Positions 1-7,514 are shown, counted from the first letter of the stretch. The stretch: DNA of 39,680 bases from Methylibium rhizosphaerae (GCF_006386545.1 NZ_SWAR01000047.1:1-39680); one strand, 5' to 3'. Numbers and translations are program-made. Notes: generated by a model from the sequence alone, not told the origin.

Positions 1-123
1 CCTGGGGGCGCATGCCGTCGTTGCCGCCTCGTTGTGTGCAGTGAGCACACCGCCTCGGCGGCGCCTAGGCCTGCGCCCCCAGGGACCCAAGCGTGAGGCT
101 CCAAATAGCGTTAACAGGCCCTA
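1..123. repeat. Left copy of hairpin-rich boundary repeat
   Basis: Positions 1-123 are the reverse complement of 39640-39518 with only two mismatches, both near positions 86-88. The copy holds a long nested hairpin: CCTGGGGGCGCA at 1-12 pairs with TGCGCCCCCAGG at 71-82, with an inner stem GTGTGC/GCACAC. From about 83 to 123 it continues through a block ending at GCGTTAACAGGCCC and the flanking TA. Read outward from the chromosome, the end is TTA followed by GGGCCTGTTAACGC. This resembles an element end next to a TNA target, as seen in some IS5-type elements, but no transposase is visible. The window begins exactly at the hairpin arm, so the element is cut off here. Confidence 0.85.
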
Positions 124-248
124 AACCGTTCGTGCGAGGTGGCCGCAAACTTTCCTCGGGAACGACCGGTGTGCTGGCTCTTTCGCTGTCAGGCCGCGGT
201 CACTGGGAGGCGGTCGTCTCCCCGGGGTCCTTCTCCGCTGCCAGGTCC

Positions 249-692
249 TCAGCGCACCCGCGCCGCGTTGTCCATCATCGACTTGGCAAAACCCCGGGCA
301 GTCTGCGTGAGCACCGCCTCGACGATGCCGCGGCGGTCGGCGTCGGTGAGCCCCGGGTTCAGGAACTGCATGCTCGACAGGTAGGTGTGCTCCTGCAGGG
401 CGCGGCCGTCGGGCAGCCGGCGCTGCAGGCCCATCAGCACGTACACGGCTTCGCGGCCATCGGCCGCCTGGTGGCGGTCGGCCAGCACGTGCACCGCATA
501 GGCCTTGGGGCTGAAGCTGCGGTCGAACTCCGGCGGCAGGGCCTTGTTCACCGCCTGGCGCGCCTGCTCCTGGGTGAGCGGCACGTGGGTGAGGCTGACG
601 TTGAGTTCGGCGGCGCCGCAGGGGGTGGTTGCGAACCCCAGCAGCAGAACAGCGAGGGAGGTGGCGGTCTTGAGGGCGTGAAGGCGGTTCAT
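249..692 (-). CDS. Exported protein of unknown function
   Basis: A 147-residue protein starting MNRLHALKTA. Residues 1-28 look like a Sec signal peptide: a basic start, the hydrophobic stretch SLAVLLLGFA, then a small-residue site near CGAA. The mature part is soluble-looking, with no membrane segment and no motif that I recognise. The ATG at 692 is preferred over longer in-frame openings because the signal peptide begins there. It lies on the same strand as the GYD gene upstream, 56 nt away, and could be cotranscribed with it. No function can be assigned. Confidence 0.7.
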   Translation of the reverse strand: MNRLHALKTATSLAVLLLGFATTPCGAAELNVSLTHVPLTQEQARQAVNKALPPEFDRSFSPKAYAVHVLADRHQAADGREAVYVLMGLQRRLPDGRALQEHTYLSSMQFLNPGLTDADRRGIVEAVLTQTARGFAKSMMDNAARVR

Positions 693-748
693 CGTGAGCG
701 CGATCTCGGGCAGATGGGCGCTCACGATAGCCGATGCCGGCCAGGCGC

Positions 749-1042
749 CTACGCCACGCGGCCGAGGATCTCGTTCATCTCGTCGCGGGAGAACGCCCGC
801 AGGGTCTGCGTGCGGATGTTGCCGGCCTGACCGATGCCCAGGCCGAACGCCGTCATCGCCTTGTCGTCGGGCGCGTCGAAGGTGCACACGACGTCGTAGT
901 TGCCCAGCGTCCACAGCACGCTCTTCATCGTGATGCCAGCCTTGCGGGCGGCCGCCTCCACGGCCTCGGCGCGGTGTGTGGTTTCCTTGACGTTGCGGAT
1001 GCCCTGTTCGGTGAAGTTGCAGAGCACGACATAGGTCGCCAT
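749..1042 (-). CDS. GYD domain-containing protein
   Basis: A 97-residue cytoplasmic protein that matches the small GYD-domain family. It begins MATYVVLCNFTEQGI, carries the family-defining turn LGNYDVV (residues about 46-52), and ends in the ferredoxin-like pattern AFGLGIGQAGNIRTQTL. Length and whole-protein coverage fit a single GYD domain. The biochemical role of the family is not established. The start at 1042 is preceded on the minus strand by GAGGAGGG, a strong ribosome binding site. Upstream is the unusual structured intergenic block at 1087-1192. Confidence 0.85.
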   Translation of the reverse strand: MATYVVLCNFTEQGIRNVKETTHRAEAVEAAARKAGITMKSVLWTLGNYDVVCTFDAPDDKAMTAFGLGIGQAGNIRTQTLRAFSRDEMNEILGRVA

Positions 1043-1086
1043 GGGTCCCTCCTCGGTTCCAACAGAGCCCCTCGAACCGTCCTCCC

Positions 1087-1192
1087 GCCGCCGCGAGGCC
1101 TTGCGGCGGCACGGGATGCCTTTGCAGGAGAGAGTCCGGCCGCGAGTGCAGCGGCCGGCTCCTTGAGCTTAGGCCGCGAGGCGGCAAAGTCC
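1087..1192. other. Structured intergenic element, three stacked hairpins
   Basis: This lies between the divergent starts of the GYD gene and the HExxH protein gene. Three strong helices are visible. The first is GCCGCCGC 1087-1094 with GCGGCGGC 1103-1110. The second is CCGGCCGC 1136-1143 with GCGGCCGG 1151-1158, extended by AGGAG 1126-1130 with CTCCT 1159-1163 around a five-base bulge. The third is GCCGC 1173-1177 with GCGGC 1181-1185. CTTT 1120-1123 can close the last two with AAAG 1186-1189, giving a possible three-way junction. GGAGAGA followed by a hairpin recalls the first half of a glycine aptamer, but the rest of that consensus is absent. Confidence 0.4.
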
Positions 1193-1250
1193 AGCGGTGT
1201 TATGGTCGCGGCCGCTCGATGTCGAGTGCCGGTTGCGGAAGGAGCTCTCC

Positions 1251-2252
1251 ATGCGTCGTGTCCCCATCGCCGGCCTGTGGCGGGGCCTGCTGCTGCTGGC
1301 GGCCCTGGCCTGCGTGGCCGCCCGCCCGGCATCTGCCGCAGACATCGCCTTTGCCGGCGGCGCCAGCCTGCGGCTGGCCAGCGTGGAGGAGGGGGCTGCT
1401 GCGCTGGGTGCGCGCGACGAATGGCTGCAGCTGTGCAGCGACTGGCACCGGGCCGCGCTGCTGCGCGGCCGCAAGCCCGACACCGAGGCGGCGCTGCAGG
1501 CCCTGCTGAGCCGCGCGGCGCTGGCGTGGACGCGCGAGGAAGCCTCGCGCATCGAAGCCTCGGCCCGCCGGCTGGCGCCGCGGTTCGAGGCGCTCGGCGT
1601 GCCGCTGCCCAGGCAGGTGCTGCTCATCAAGACCGACGGCAGCGAAAGCGCCGGCGCACCGCACACGCGCGGCGACGCGGTGATGCTGCCGGCCCGGGCG
1701 CTGCCGCCGGGCGAACAGGGGCTGGACTACCTGCTGGCGCACGAGCTGTTCCATGTGATGTCGCGCCGTTCGCCGGTGCTGGCCACGCGCCTGTATGCGC
1801 TCATCGGTTTCGAGCCGGCGCCGGAATTCATCTGGCCGCAGGAGCTGCAGGCAGTGCGCATCGTCAACCCGGACGCACCGCATCACCGGCATGCCATGCG
1901 CCTGCCGCGTGCCGAAGGCGGCGGCGACGTCTGGCTCATGCCCGTCCTGGTGGCCAAGCGGCCGGTGAGGTTCGAGGCCGGCGAGACCTTCTTCGACGTG
2001 ATGGAACTCATGCTGGTCGAGGTGGTGTCCGAGGGCGGCGGCAGCCGTGCACGCCGCACGGCCGACGGCAAGCTGGCGACCGCCTCGCCTGCGCTGACCC
2101 GCGCCTACATGGACCGCCTGGGCGGCAACACCGGCTACGTGATCCACCCGGAAGAGACGATGGCCGACAACTTCGCCTTCCTCGCGGCCGGCATGCCGGT
2201 GCGGCAGCCGGCGCTGCTGCAGCGCATCGAGGCGGTGTTCAGGTCGCAGTGA
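1251..2252 (+). CDS. Exported HExxH protein, putative zinc metallopeptidase
   Basis: A 333-residue protein with an N-terminal signal peptide (MRRVPIAGLWRG, a hydrophobic stretch, then cleavage near ARPASAA, about residue 29). It carries a zincin-type HExxH motif HELFH at residues 164-168 within LLAHELFHVMSRRS. A C-terminal acidic motif, EETMADNF at residues 301-308, could supply the third zinc ligand. This arrangement suggests a periplasmic or secreted zinc peptidase, but the family is not one I can name, and activity is inferred from the motif only. The ATG at 1251 is chosen over the upstream in-frame one at 1197 because of the signal peptide and GGAAGGAG at 1237-1244. It overlaps the convergent VOC gene by 14 nt. 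Confidence 0.75.
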   Translation: MRRVPIAGLWRGLLLLAALACVAARPASAADIAFAGGASLRLASVEEGAAALGARDEWLQLCSDWHRAALLRGRKPDTEAALQALLSRAALAWTREEASRIEASARRLAPRFEALGVPLPRQVLLIKTDGSESAGAPHTRGDAVMLPARALPPGEQGLDYLLAHELFHVMSRRSPVLATRLYALIGFEPAPEFIWPQELQAVRIVNPDAPHHRHAMRLPRAEGGGDVWLMPVLVAKRPVRFEAGETFFDVMELMLVEVVSEGGGSRARRTADGKLATASPALTRAYMDRLGGNTGYVIHPEETMADNFAFLAAGMPVRQPALLQRIEAVFRSQ

Positions 2253-2691
2253 GCAGCGCCGTGTAGCGCCGCTGCATTTCTTCGGGCGTCACCTCCTCGA
2301 TCGAATGGCCCAGCAGCCATTCATGCCCGAACGGGTCGCGGATGCGGCAGGAGCGTTCGCCGTAGAACTCGTCGGCGGGCGGCCGCACCATCGTCGCGCC
2401 GGCAGCGATGGCCCGTTCGGCGGCCGCGTCGGCGTTGTCCAGGTGCAGGTGGATGACGTGCGGGTGGTGGCCGCCTTCGGCAGGGGCGCGGATGCCGTAC
2501 TCGGGAAACTCGTCGCACAGCATCAGCACGGCCGGTCCGAGCTGCAGCTCGGCATGGCCGATGCGCCCGCTCGGCTCGGTGAGGCGGAAGCGTTCGGTGG
2601 CGCCGAAGGCCTGCTCGTAGAAACGGATCGCCGCGGCGGTGTCGCGCACGCAGAGGTAGGAAAACACTTCATGGATCACGGGGGCGGGCAT
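2239..2691 (-). CDS. VOC family (glyoxalase-like) protein
   Basis: A 150-residue protein with the vicinal oxygen chelate fold pattern. The first half-module begins SYLCVRDTAAAIRFYEQAFG (residues about 11-30). The second ends with the signature RDPFGHEWLLGH (residues about 118-129). The family covers glyoxalases, dioxygenases and antibiotic-binding proteins. This one resembles PhnB/YdeK-type stand-alone members whose substrates are unknown. Metal-ligand candidates are H46 near GRIGHAEL and the C-terminal EEV region, but these cannot be fixed without a structure. The gene is convergent with the exported HExxH protein and overlaps its last 14 nt. Confidence 0.85.
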   Translation of the reverse strand: MPAPVIHEVFSYLCVRDTAAAIRFYEQAFGATERFRLTEPSGRIGHAELQLGPAVLMLCDEFPEYGIRAPAEGGHHPHVIHLHLDNADAAAERAIAAGATMVRPPADEFYGERSCRIRDPFGHEWLLGHSIEEVTPEEMQRRYTALLTAT

Positions 2692-2836
2692 CGTCGGGTC
2701 TCCTGTGATGAAAGTCCGTTGCGCAGGCTAGCGGGCGGGCAGGCGGCCGTCTTGTAGATTTTTTTGACGCCCCGGCGACAGCAGGGCGGCCCGGCCGCGG
2801 CTACGATGCGGCCGCCGGCGTCTTCGCCGGCACACG

Positions 2837-2984
2837 TCTTCAGGGCGGGGCGAAATTCCCCACCGGCGGTAAGTTGCCCCGCGCAACGAAGCCCGCGAGC
2901 GCTCCGGATGCGCCATGCGTCCGGAGGTCAGCAGACCTGGTGAGATGCCAGGGCCGACGGTCACAGTCCGGATGAAAGAAGATG
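2837..2984 (+). ncRNA. FMN riboswitch (RFN element)
   Basis: The conserved RFN blocks appear in order: TCTTCAGGGCGGGG, the CCCCACCGGCGGTAA segment, AGCCCGCGAGCGC, GGTCAGCAGACCTGGTGAGA, GGGCCGACGGTCACAG and TCCGGATGAAAGAAGA. The outer P1 helix pairs TCTTC near 2837 with GAAGA near 2979. This aptamer senses flavin mononucleotide and normally represses riboflavin synthesis or uptake genes. Here it lies 118 nt upstream of ribB on the same strand. The 2692-3102 stretch contains only this element, the promoter region before it, and the expression platform after it. Confidence 0.97.
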
Positions 2985-3102
2985 TGCTGGGGTGCCCCTT
3001 GCCAACGCTCGGGCGGCGGATGCCGTGCGTGCGCGCGCAATGGCGCCCACGCGCGCCCTGAAACGTTTTTCGCCAACCTTTGTGATCGCGAGGAGCGTTT
3101 CA

Positions 3103-3753
3103 ATGTCTGCAACTCTTGCTGTTCCCCAGGCGGTTTCGCACCGCAACCTCCCCCCACCGCTGCGACGTGCGGTACAGGCCCTGCAGCAGGGCCGCGCCGT
3201 CGTGCTGCTGGACGACGACGACCGTGAGAACGAGGCCGACCTCATCGTCGCGGCCGACCGGCTCACCCGCGCCTCCATGGCCATGCTGATCCGCGAATGC
3301 AGCGGCATCGTGTGCCTGTGCCTGCCCGACGAGCACATCCGCCGGCTCGGCCTCGTGCCGATGGTGACCCACAACGGCAGCCGCTACGGCACGGCCTTCA
3401 CCGTGTCGATCGAGGCGCGCGAAGGCGTGAGCACCGGCGTCAGCGCGGCCGACCGGGTGACCACCATTCGCGCGGCCATCGCCGACGATGCGAGACCCGC
3501 CGACCTGGTGAGCCCGGGACATGTGTTCCCGCTGCGCGCGGCGCCGGGCGGCGTGCTCGAGCGGCGTGGCCACACCGAAGGCGCGGTGGATCTCGTCAGG
3601 CTGGCCGGGCTGAAACCGGCCGCGGTGCTGTGCGAACTCATGAACCCGGACGGCACCATGGCCCGCGGCAGCGATGTCGAACGCTTCGCGAAGCTGCACG
3701 ACTTCCCGATGCTGACCATCGCCGAACTGGTTGCGTTTTTCAGTGACCAGTGA
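3103..3753 (+). CDS. ribB: 3,4-dihydroxy-2-butanone 4-phosphate synthase
   Basis: A 216-residue enzyme converting ribulose 5-phosphate to 3,4-dihydroxy-2-butanone 4-phosphate plus formate, the four-carbon precursor in riboflavin synthesis. Family signatures are clear: the acidic metal-binding loop [13 protein letters not shown] (residues about 35-47), [27 protein letters not shown], and [11 protein letters not shown] with the catalytic histidine. The length equals stand-alone RibB, and there is no fused GTP cyclohydrolase II domain. The ATG at 3103 has GAGGAG at 3090-3095. The in-frame ATG at 2992 lies just after the riboswitch and is unlikely. Regulation is by the upstream FMN riboswitch. 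The stop codon abuts the stop of the convergent AraC gene. Confidence 0.97.
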   Translation: MSATLAVPQAVSHRNLPPPLRRAVQALQQGRAVVLLDDDDRENEADLIVAADRLTRASMAMLIRECSGIVCLCLPDEHIRRLGLVPMVTHNGSRYGTAFTVSIEAREGVSTGVSAADRVTTIRAAIADDARPADLVSPGHVFPLRAAPGGVLERRGHTEGAVDLVRLAGLKPAAVLCELMNPDGTMARGSDVERFAKLHDFPMLTIAELVAFFSDQ

Positions 3754-3763
3754 TCAGTCACTG
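3741..3763. other. Palindrome spanning two abutting stop codons
   Basis: CAGTGAC at 3741-3747 pairs with GTCACTG at 3757-3763. At its centre, TGATCA (3751-3756) is made of the ribB stop (TGA) and the reverse complement of the AraC-gene stop (TCA). The hairpin is not GC-rich and has no T-run, so its role as a bidirectional terminator is only possible. Confidence 0.45.
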
Positions 3764-4569
3764 GGAACGTGCGAGGGCTGGGCCGGGGCGGCGGGGCGGT
3801 ATTGCGAGGGAGCCAGGCCCGACAGTGCTCGGAACTCGTGCACCAGGTGGGCCTGGTCGTGGTATCCGGCGTCGGCGGCCAGCTCGGCCCAGTGGGTGAT
3901 GTGTTCGCACGCGGCGGCCTTGAGCACCCTGCGGAAACGCAGCACGCGTGCATAGCGCTTCGGCGTGAGGCCCACGCTGGCGTTGAAGCCGGCGATGAAG
4001 CGGGCGGCCGAGAGGCCGCTCGCGGCCTGCAGCGATGCGATGCGGGCGCCGCCCCCGCTCGCATGCAGGGCGCGCAGGGCCTGCCGCACGGCAGCGTCGG
4101 GCAGCGCCCGCGGGTCGAGCCGTGCGCGCAGCGCAGCTTCCAGGCGGTCGAGCCGCTGCTGCGGTGACGCCGCGGCCAGCAGTTGCTCGCGCAGCCGGCG
4201 CGCCTCGGCACCCCACAAGTCTTCCAGGGCCACCGACTGCTCCGCCAGTTCGCCGGCAGGCAGGCCGAGCAGCGCCGCGGCGCCGCCCGCGCGGAAATGC
4301 ACCCCCACCGCGAGCGAGCGGCGAGACGTGTCGATGACGAAGTGGCGTGTCCCGGCACCGGTGGCCAGCATCGCCGGCCAGCGGGTCCCGTGGCGGTCGG
4401 TGGCATCGGCGTAGCGGGTGATGTGTTCGCCGGCCAGGTGGATCACCAGGTCCACCCGCCCGGTAGGCAGCACCCGCTCGCGTGCATGCGGCTTGGGATC
4501 GCGCTCGACATGCCACAGGCATTCGATCAGGGCATCGAGCGGCGGTGCGGGCGTGCGGCGCATCAGCAT
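3754..4569 (-). CDS. AraC family transcriptional regulator
   Basis: A 271-residue regulator. Residues about 1-120 resemble the DUF6597 sensor domain found before AraC helix-turn-helix domains (PTGRVDLVIHLAGEH, VGVHFRAGGAAALLG). Residues about 160-255 are the DNA-binding domain: the first HTH helix is around IASLQAASGLSAARF, followed by FNASVGLTPKRYARVLRFRR. The second half contains LAADAGYHDQAHLVHEFRAL and ends GLAPSQYR, a standard AraC ending. The effector and targets are unknown. No divergent partner is present, as the small gene at 4656-4814 is on the same strand upstream. Confidence 0.9.
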   Translation of the reverse strand: MLMRRTPAPPLDALIECLWHVERDPKPHARERVLPTGRVDLVIHLAGEHITRYADATDRHGTRWPAMLATGAGTRHFVIDTSRRSLAVGVHFRAGGAAALLGLPAGELAEQSVALEDLWGAEARRLREQLLAAASPQQRLDRLEAALRARLDPRALPDAAVRQALRALHASGGGARIASLQAASGLSAARFIAGFNASVGLTPKRYARVLRFRRVLKAAACEHITHWAELAADAGYHDQAHLVHEFRALSGLAPSQYRPAAPAQPSHVPSD

Positions 4570-4655
4570 GGCCGGGCCATGCTACGCCGAGGGAACAGGA
4601 AGAGGGGGAGTGGAGGCCGTGGCGGCGGGCGAACGGCCCGCCGCGATGCGCTGCC

Positions 4656-4814
4656 TCAGCGCTTCTGGTCGAGCTGGCGCGCGCGCGCCATGCTGCGGCG
4701 GTCACTGCCGATCGCGGGAATGTAGAACGGCTCGAACTTGCGGCCCTTGTCCGGCATGGGCTCGAAGCGCTGGTCCTTGCTCGGAGGCAGGTCGGTGGGC
4801 GGTGTCTTGGGCAT
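4656..4814 (-). CDS. Small conserved-looking protein, 52 aa
   Basis: A 52-residue, highly charged protein starting MPKTPPTDLPPSKDQRF. It contains an internal pair of similar motifs, RFEPMPDKG and KFEPFYIP, and ends SMARARQLDQKR. There is no signal peptide, membrane segment or cysteine. The ATG at 4814 is chosen because AAGAGG precedes it and the earlier in-frame opening at 4850 is rich in unlikely residues. I have a weak impression of similar short proteins in other Burkholderiales, but cannot confirm it. No function is assigned. It lies 86 nt upstream of the AraC gene on the same strand. Confidence 0.6.
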   Translation of the reverse strand: MPKTPPTDLPPSKDQRFEPMPDKGRKFEPFYIPAIGSDRRSMARARQLDQKR

Positions 4815-4943
4815 GGTGCAAACCTCTTGCCGGTGTCGGCTCAGGCACAACGGACGTTATCCGGCATTGGATGACACGGGCACCGTGACAACTCGCATCC
4901 GTTGTAGTTTTGCGTGCCGCATGCCGCACTGATGTCGCAATGC

Positions 4944-4993
4944 GTCGCCGCATGGCGACGGATCGTGCGGTCGGTGCGTCGCCATGCGGCGAC
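4944..4993. repeat. 17-bp perfect inverted repeat with self-pairing arms
   Basis: GTCGCCGCATGGCGACG at 4944-4960 is the exact reverse complement of 4977-4993, with a 16-nt spacer. Each arm can also fold alone (GTCGCC-GCAT-GGCGAC and GTCGCC-ATGC-GGCGAC), so the site can form one long stem or two short hairpins. It lies downstream of gspB (stop at 5032) and upstream of the 52-aa gene, both on the minus strand. It could be a terminator without a T-run, or an operator. Confidence 0.75.
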
Positions 4994-5031
4994 ACCGTCA
5001 TCTGCGCGAGCGCTGGGCGTGGCCGGGGCGC

Positions 5032-5742
5032 TCAGTACCCGATCTCGTAGCGGTAGTCCTTGTAGCGCAGCACCGCCGACTTGAGCTTGATCTGTTCGAG
5101 CACCAGGCCGGGCAGCGGCTTGTCGCCCTCGTGGACGATCGAGCCGTTGATGACGACGAAGCGCCTGGCCGGGTCTTCCGAATACACCGATCCGCCGATC
5201 GTCAACTGCGGCAGCTCGCGCTGGATGTGGCCTGGCAGTTCGTGCCGGGCATGGATGCGGCCGCCGCCTGCATCGGCGGGCTGCTGCGCAGACGCCGGTG
5301 CGGGGGGCGCGGCGGTGGCTGCAGCGGCCTTGGGATGATGCGGCTGCGGCGCCGGCGGCTCGGCAGCCAGCCGCAGCGGCGGTGCCGGCTCCAGCGCGGG
5401 CGCGACCGCGGCGCCTTGCGGCGGCTGGGGCTGCGGGGTAGCCGGGGGGGATAGCGCCGCAGGCGGTTGTGCCGCCGGCAACGGCGCCGCGGCAACGGCC
5501 GGCGCAAGCGGCCCGGGATGCGGTTCAGCACGGCCGAGCAGCTGCCACAGCAGCCAGGCGATCAGGGCCAGCAGCAGGACCACCACCAACCAGACGATCG
5601 TCGGCGTGCCACGCCGCCCCGTCTCGCCATCGGTGTCGGCATCGTCGGCCACGGCCGGCACCGGCTGCGCATGGATGCCGGGCACCGCGCCGCGCTCGCG
5701 TTCAGAGTCGGCCCGTCTCAAGGCATCGAGGATGTAGGACAT
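5032..5742 (-). CDS. gspB: Type II secretion assembly protein, GspB/ExeB-like
   Basis: A 236-residue bitopic inner-membrane protein. The N-terminus MSYILDALRRADSERERG is the hallmark of the GspB/ExeB family. One membrane helix lies at residues about 48-70 (TIVWLVVVLLLALIAWLL). A Pro/Ala-rich periplasmic linker covers about 72-170. The conserved T2SSB domain occupies about 180-236 (LPQLTIGGSVYSEDP, RRFVVINGSIVHEGD, and ending YRYEIGY). With ExeA, this protein helps insert the GspD secretin through the cell wall. It starts 17 nt after the ExeA-like gene, so the two form an operon. No other gsp genes are in the window. Confidence 0.93.
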   Translation of the reverse strand: MSYILDALRRADSERERGAVPGIHAQPVPAVADDADTDGETGRRGTPTIVWLVVVLLLALIAWLLWQLLGRAEPHPGPLAPAVAAAPLPAAQPPAALSPPATPQPQPPQGAAVAPALEPAPPLRLAAEPPAPQPHHPKAAAATAAPPAPASAQQPADAGGGRIHARHELPGHIQRELPQLTIGGSVYSEDPARRFVVINGSIVHEGDKPLPGLVLEQIKLKSAVLRYKDYRYEIGY

Positions 5743-5759
5743 GCGGGATCTCTCGTGCG

Positions 5760-7514
5760 TCAGTTCGAGGCCGTCTCGACCTGCAGCTGCGGCTCTTCGA
5801 CGCCGGTCGCGCGGTTGAGCAGCATCAAGGTCACGGGGCCGGCCACGCCGTCGGGCCGGAGCCCCTGCGCGAGCTGGAAGGTGTGCAGGCGGGCCTTCAT
5901 CGCGGCATCCATCACGGCCTGGCCGGTCGCAGGCGCGGGCTGGCCTTCGAAGCGTGCCAGACGGGTGGCCAGCCATTGAGCGGCCGGGCCCGAGTCGCCG
6001 TCGGCGATCTTGCGGGCCCAGGCCGGCGGCGTACGCCACAGCGTGGCGAACTCTCCGCGCCACACGCTGGCCAGCGAACTGAGCGGCAGCGTGTGCGAGA
6101 CGCCGCCGCTGCGCAGGGTCGCGCTCTGTTTGGTGAGGCCGGTGAGCAGCACGTAGACCGGCTTGTCCTGCTCGTCGCGCAGGGTGAGGATGCCCGGGCG
6201 GTCGAGCTGGCGCACCAGCGCCAGGCCGCCGCTGCCCCTGAAACACTGCAGCTGCCGGCGCGCCACGGCCTCGCACGGGGCCGGTTCGCCGGCGGCCAGC
6301 GGCAGCTGCCACAACGAAGCCAGTTCACGCCAGGCTTCCTTCTCGTCGCGCTGCTGCGGCTTGAACGTCGATGCGGGCGCCGAGCCGGCGGCGGCAGGCA
6401 CGGCGGAGGCCGCCACCGGCACCGCGCTGGCCGCAGCCACTGCCACTGCCACTGCCACCGTCGGCCGCACCACGGCGGACGCTGAAGCCGCGACGGCCGA
6501 CGCGGCTGCCGAAGCCGCAGCAGCAGCCGGTGCCGCATTCGCGACGGCCGCGCTGCCTGGGGCCGTGCCGCGGTCCATGGCCCAGCTCACGATGCCTAAC
6601 AGCGCCGCGCCGGCCACGAGGCCCAGCCCGCCCAGGGCTGCGATGCGGCCGTAGCCGAAAGCCGCCCAGGCGGGTGCGGCCGGCGGCGGCTCGACGATGC
6701 CGAAGACTTCCCTGGCGGCCTTTTCGACCACTTCGCGATCGACCCGGTTGCGCCCGCTTGCGTAGGCGCCCAGCAGCGCCCGATCGCACAGCAGGTTGAT
6801 GCGCCGTGGAATGCCGCGCGACAGCTGGTGGATGCGCTGCCGGGCCTGGCGGTCGAAGGGCATGGAGGTGGTGAGGCCGGCCACCCCCAGGCGGTGGCGC
6901 ACGTACTGCGCGGTTTCCCGCTCGGAGAGCGCTTCGAGGTGGAACCGGGCGATCACCCGCTGTGCCAGCTGCTCGAGCTCGGGCCGCGCGAGCATGGTGC
7001 GCAGCTCGGGCTGGCCGATCAGGATGATCTGCAGCAGCTTGCGTTCGTTGGTCTCGAGGTTGGTGAGCAGCCGCAGCTGCTCCAGCACGTCGGCCGAGAG
7101 GTTCTGCGCCTCGTCGATGATGAGCACGTTGTTCTGCCCGACCGCATGGGTCTTGAGCAGGAACTCGTTGAGCGGGTCGAGGTAGTCCTTGATGGTGGCG
7201 ACGCCCGGGCCGTCGTGGTGCACCGGGATGCGGAACTCGTCGCAGATGCTCTTGAGCAGCTCCTCGACCGTGAGCTTGGGGTTGAAGATGTAGGCGACGT
7301 TGCAGCGCTTGGGGATCTTCTCCAGGAAGCAGCGGCACACGGTGGTCTTGCCCGCGCCGATCTCGCCGGACAGCAGCACGAAACCGCCGCCGCCGCGCAG
7401 GCCGTACAGCAGATGGGCGAGCGCCTCGCGGTGCCGCTCGCTCATGAACAGGTAGCGAGGGTCGGGCGCGATGGAGAAGGGCTCGTGCTGGAGACCGAAG
7501 AACTGCGCGTACAT
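5760..7514 (-). CDS. exeA: ExeA/GspA-like AAA ATPase with peptidoglycan-binding domain
   Basis: A 584-residue protein pairing with GspB in secretin assembly for type II secretion. It starts MYAQFFGLQHEPFSIAPDP, the standard ExeA opening. The Walker A motif GEIGAGKT is at 50-57 and Walker B VLIIDE at 130-135, followed by IILIGQPEL. A membrane helix lies at about 291-312. An Ala/Val-rich linker covers about 320-400. The periplasmic C-terminus holds a DUF-like region and ends in a peptidoglycan-binding module (FQLAQGLRPDGVAGPVTLML). The ATG at 7514 is preferred over an in-frame GTG at 7535 on family alignment, although neither has a clear ribosome binding site. Confidence 0.93.
   Translation of the reverse strand: MYAQFFGLQHEPFSIAPDPRYLFMSERHREALAHLLYGLRGGGGFVLLSGEIGAGKTTVCRCFLEKIPKRCNVAYIFNPKLTVEELLKSICDEFRIPVHHDGPGVATIKDYLDPLNEFLLKTHAVGQNNVLIIDEAQNLSADVLEQLRLLTNLETNERKLLQIILIGQPELRTMLARPELEQLAQRVIARFHLEALSERETAQYVRHRLGVAGLTTSMPFDRQARQRIHQLSRGIPRRINLLCDRALLGAYASGRNRVDREVVEKAAREVFGIVEPPPAAPAWAAFGYGRIAALGGLGLVAGAALLGIVSWAMDRGTAPGSAAVANAAPAAAAASAAASAVAASASAVVRPTVAVAVAVAAASAVPVAASAVPAAAGSAPASTFKPQQRDEKEAWRELASLWQLPLAAGEPAPCEAVARRQLQCFRGSGGLALVRQLDRPGILTLRDEQDKPVYVLLTGLTKQSATLRSGGVSHTLPLSSLASVWRGEFATLWRTPPAWARKIADGDSGPAAQWLATRLARFEGQPAPATGQAVMDAAMKARLHTFQLAQGLRPDGVAGPVTLMLLNRATGVEEPQLQVETASN
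6437..6458. repeat. Hexanucleotide microsatellite inside exeA linker
   Basis: CCACTG is repeated three times in a row, followed by a partial fourth copy. It encodes alternating Ala-Val in the periplasmic linker of the ExeA-like protein. The 6-bp unit keeps the frame, so length changes would alter only the linker length. Confidence 0.8.

Noticed and set aside
1-123. Integron attC site
   Set aside because: The hairpin has no GTTRRRY/RYYYAAC ends and no cassette or integrase is nearby.
1087-1192. Glycine riboswitch
   Set aside because: Only GGAGAGA plus a hairpin match; the later conserved segments are missing, and neither neighbour is a glycine-cleavage gene.
2992-3102. Earlier in-frame start for ribB
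   Set aside because: It would place the start 8 nt after the riboswitch; the residues are unlike RibB, and 3103 has a clear ribosome binding site.
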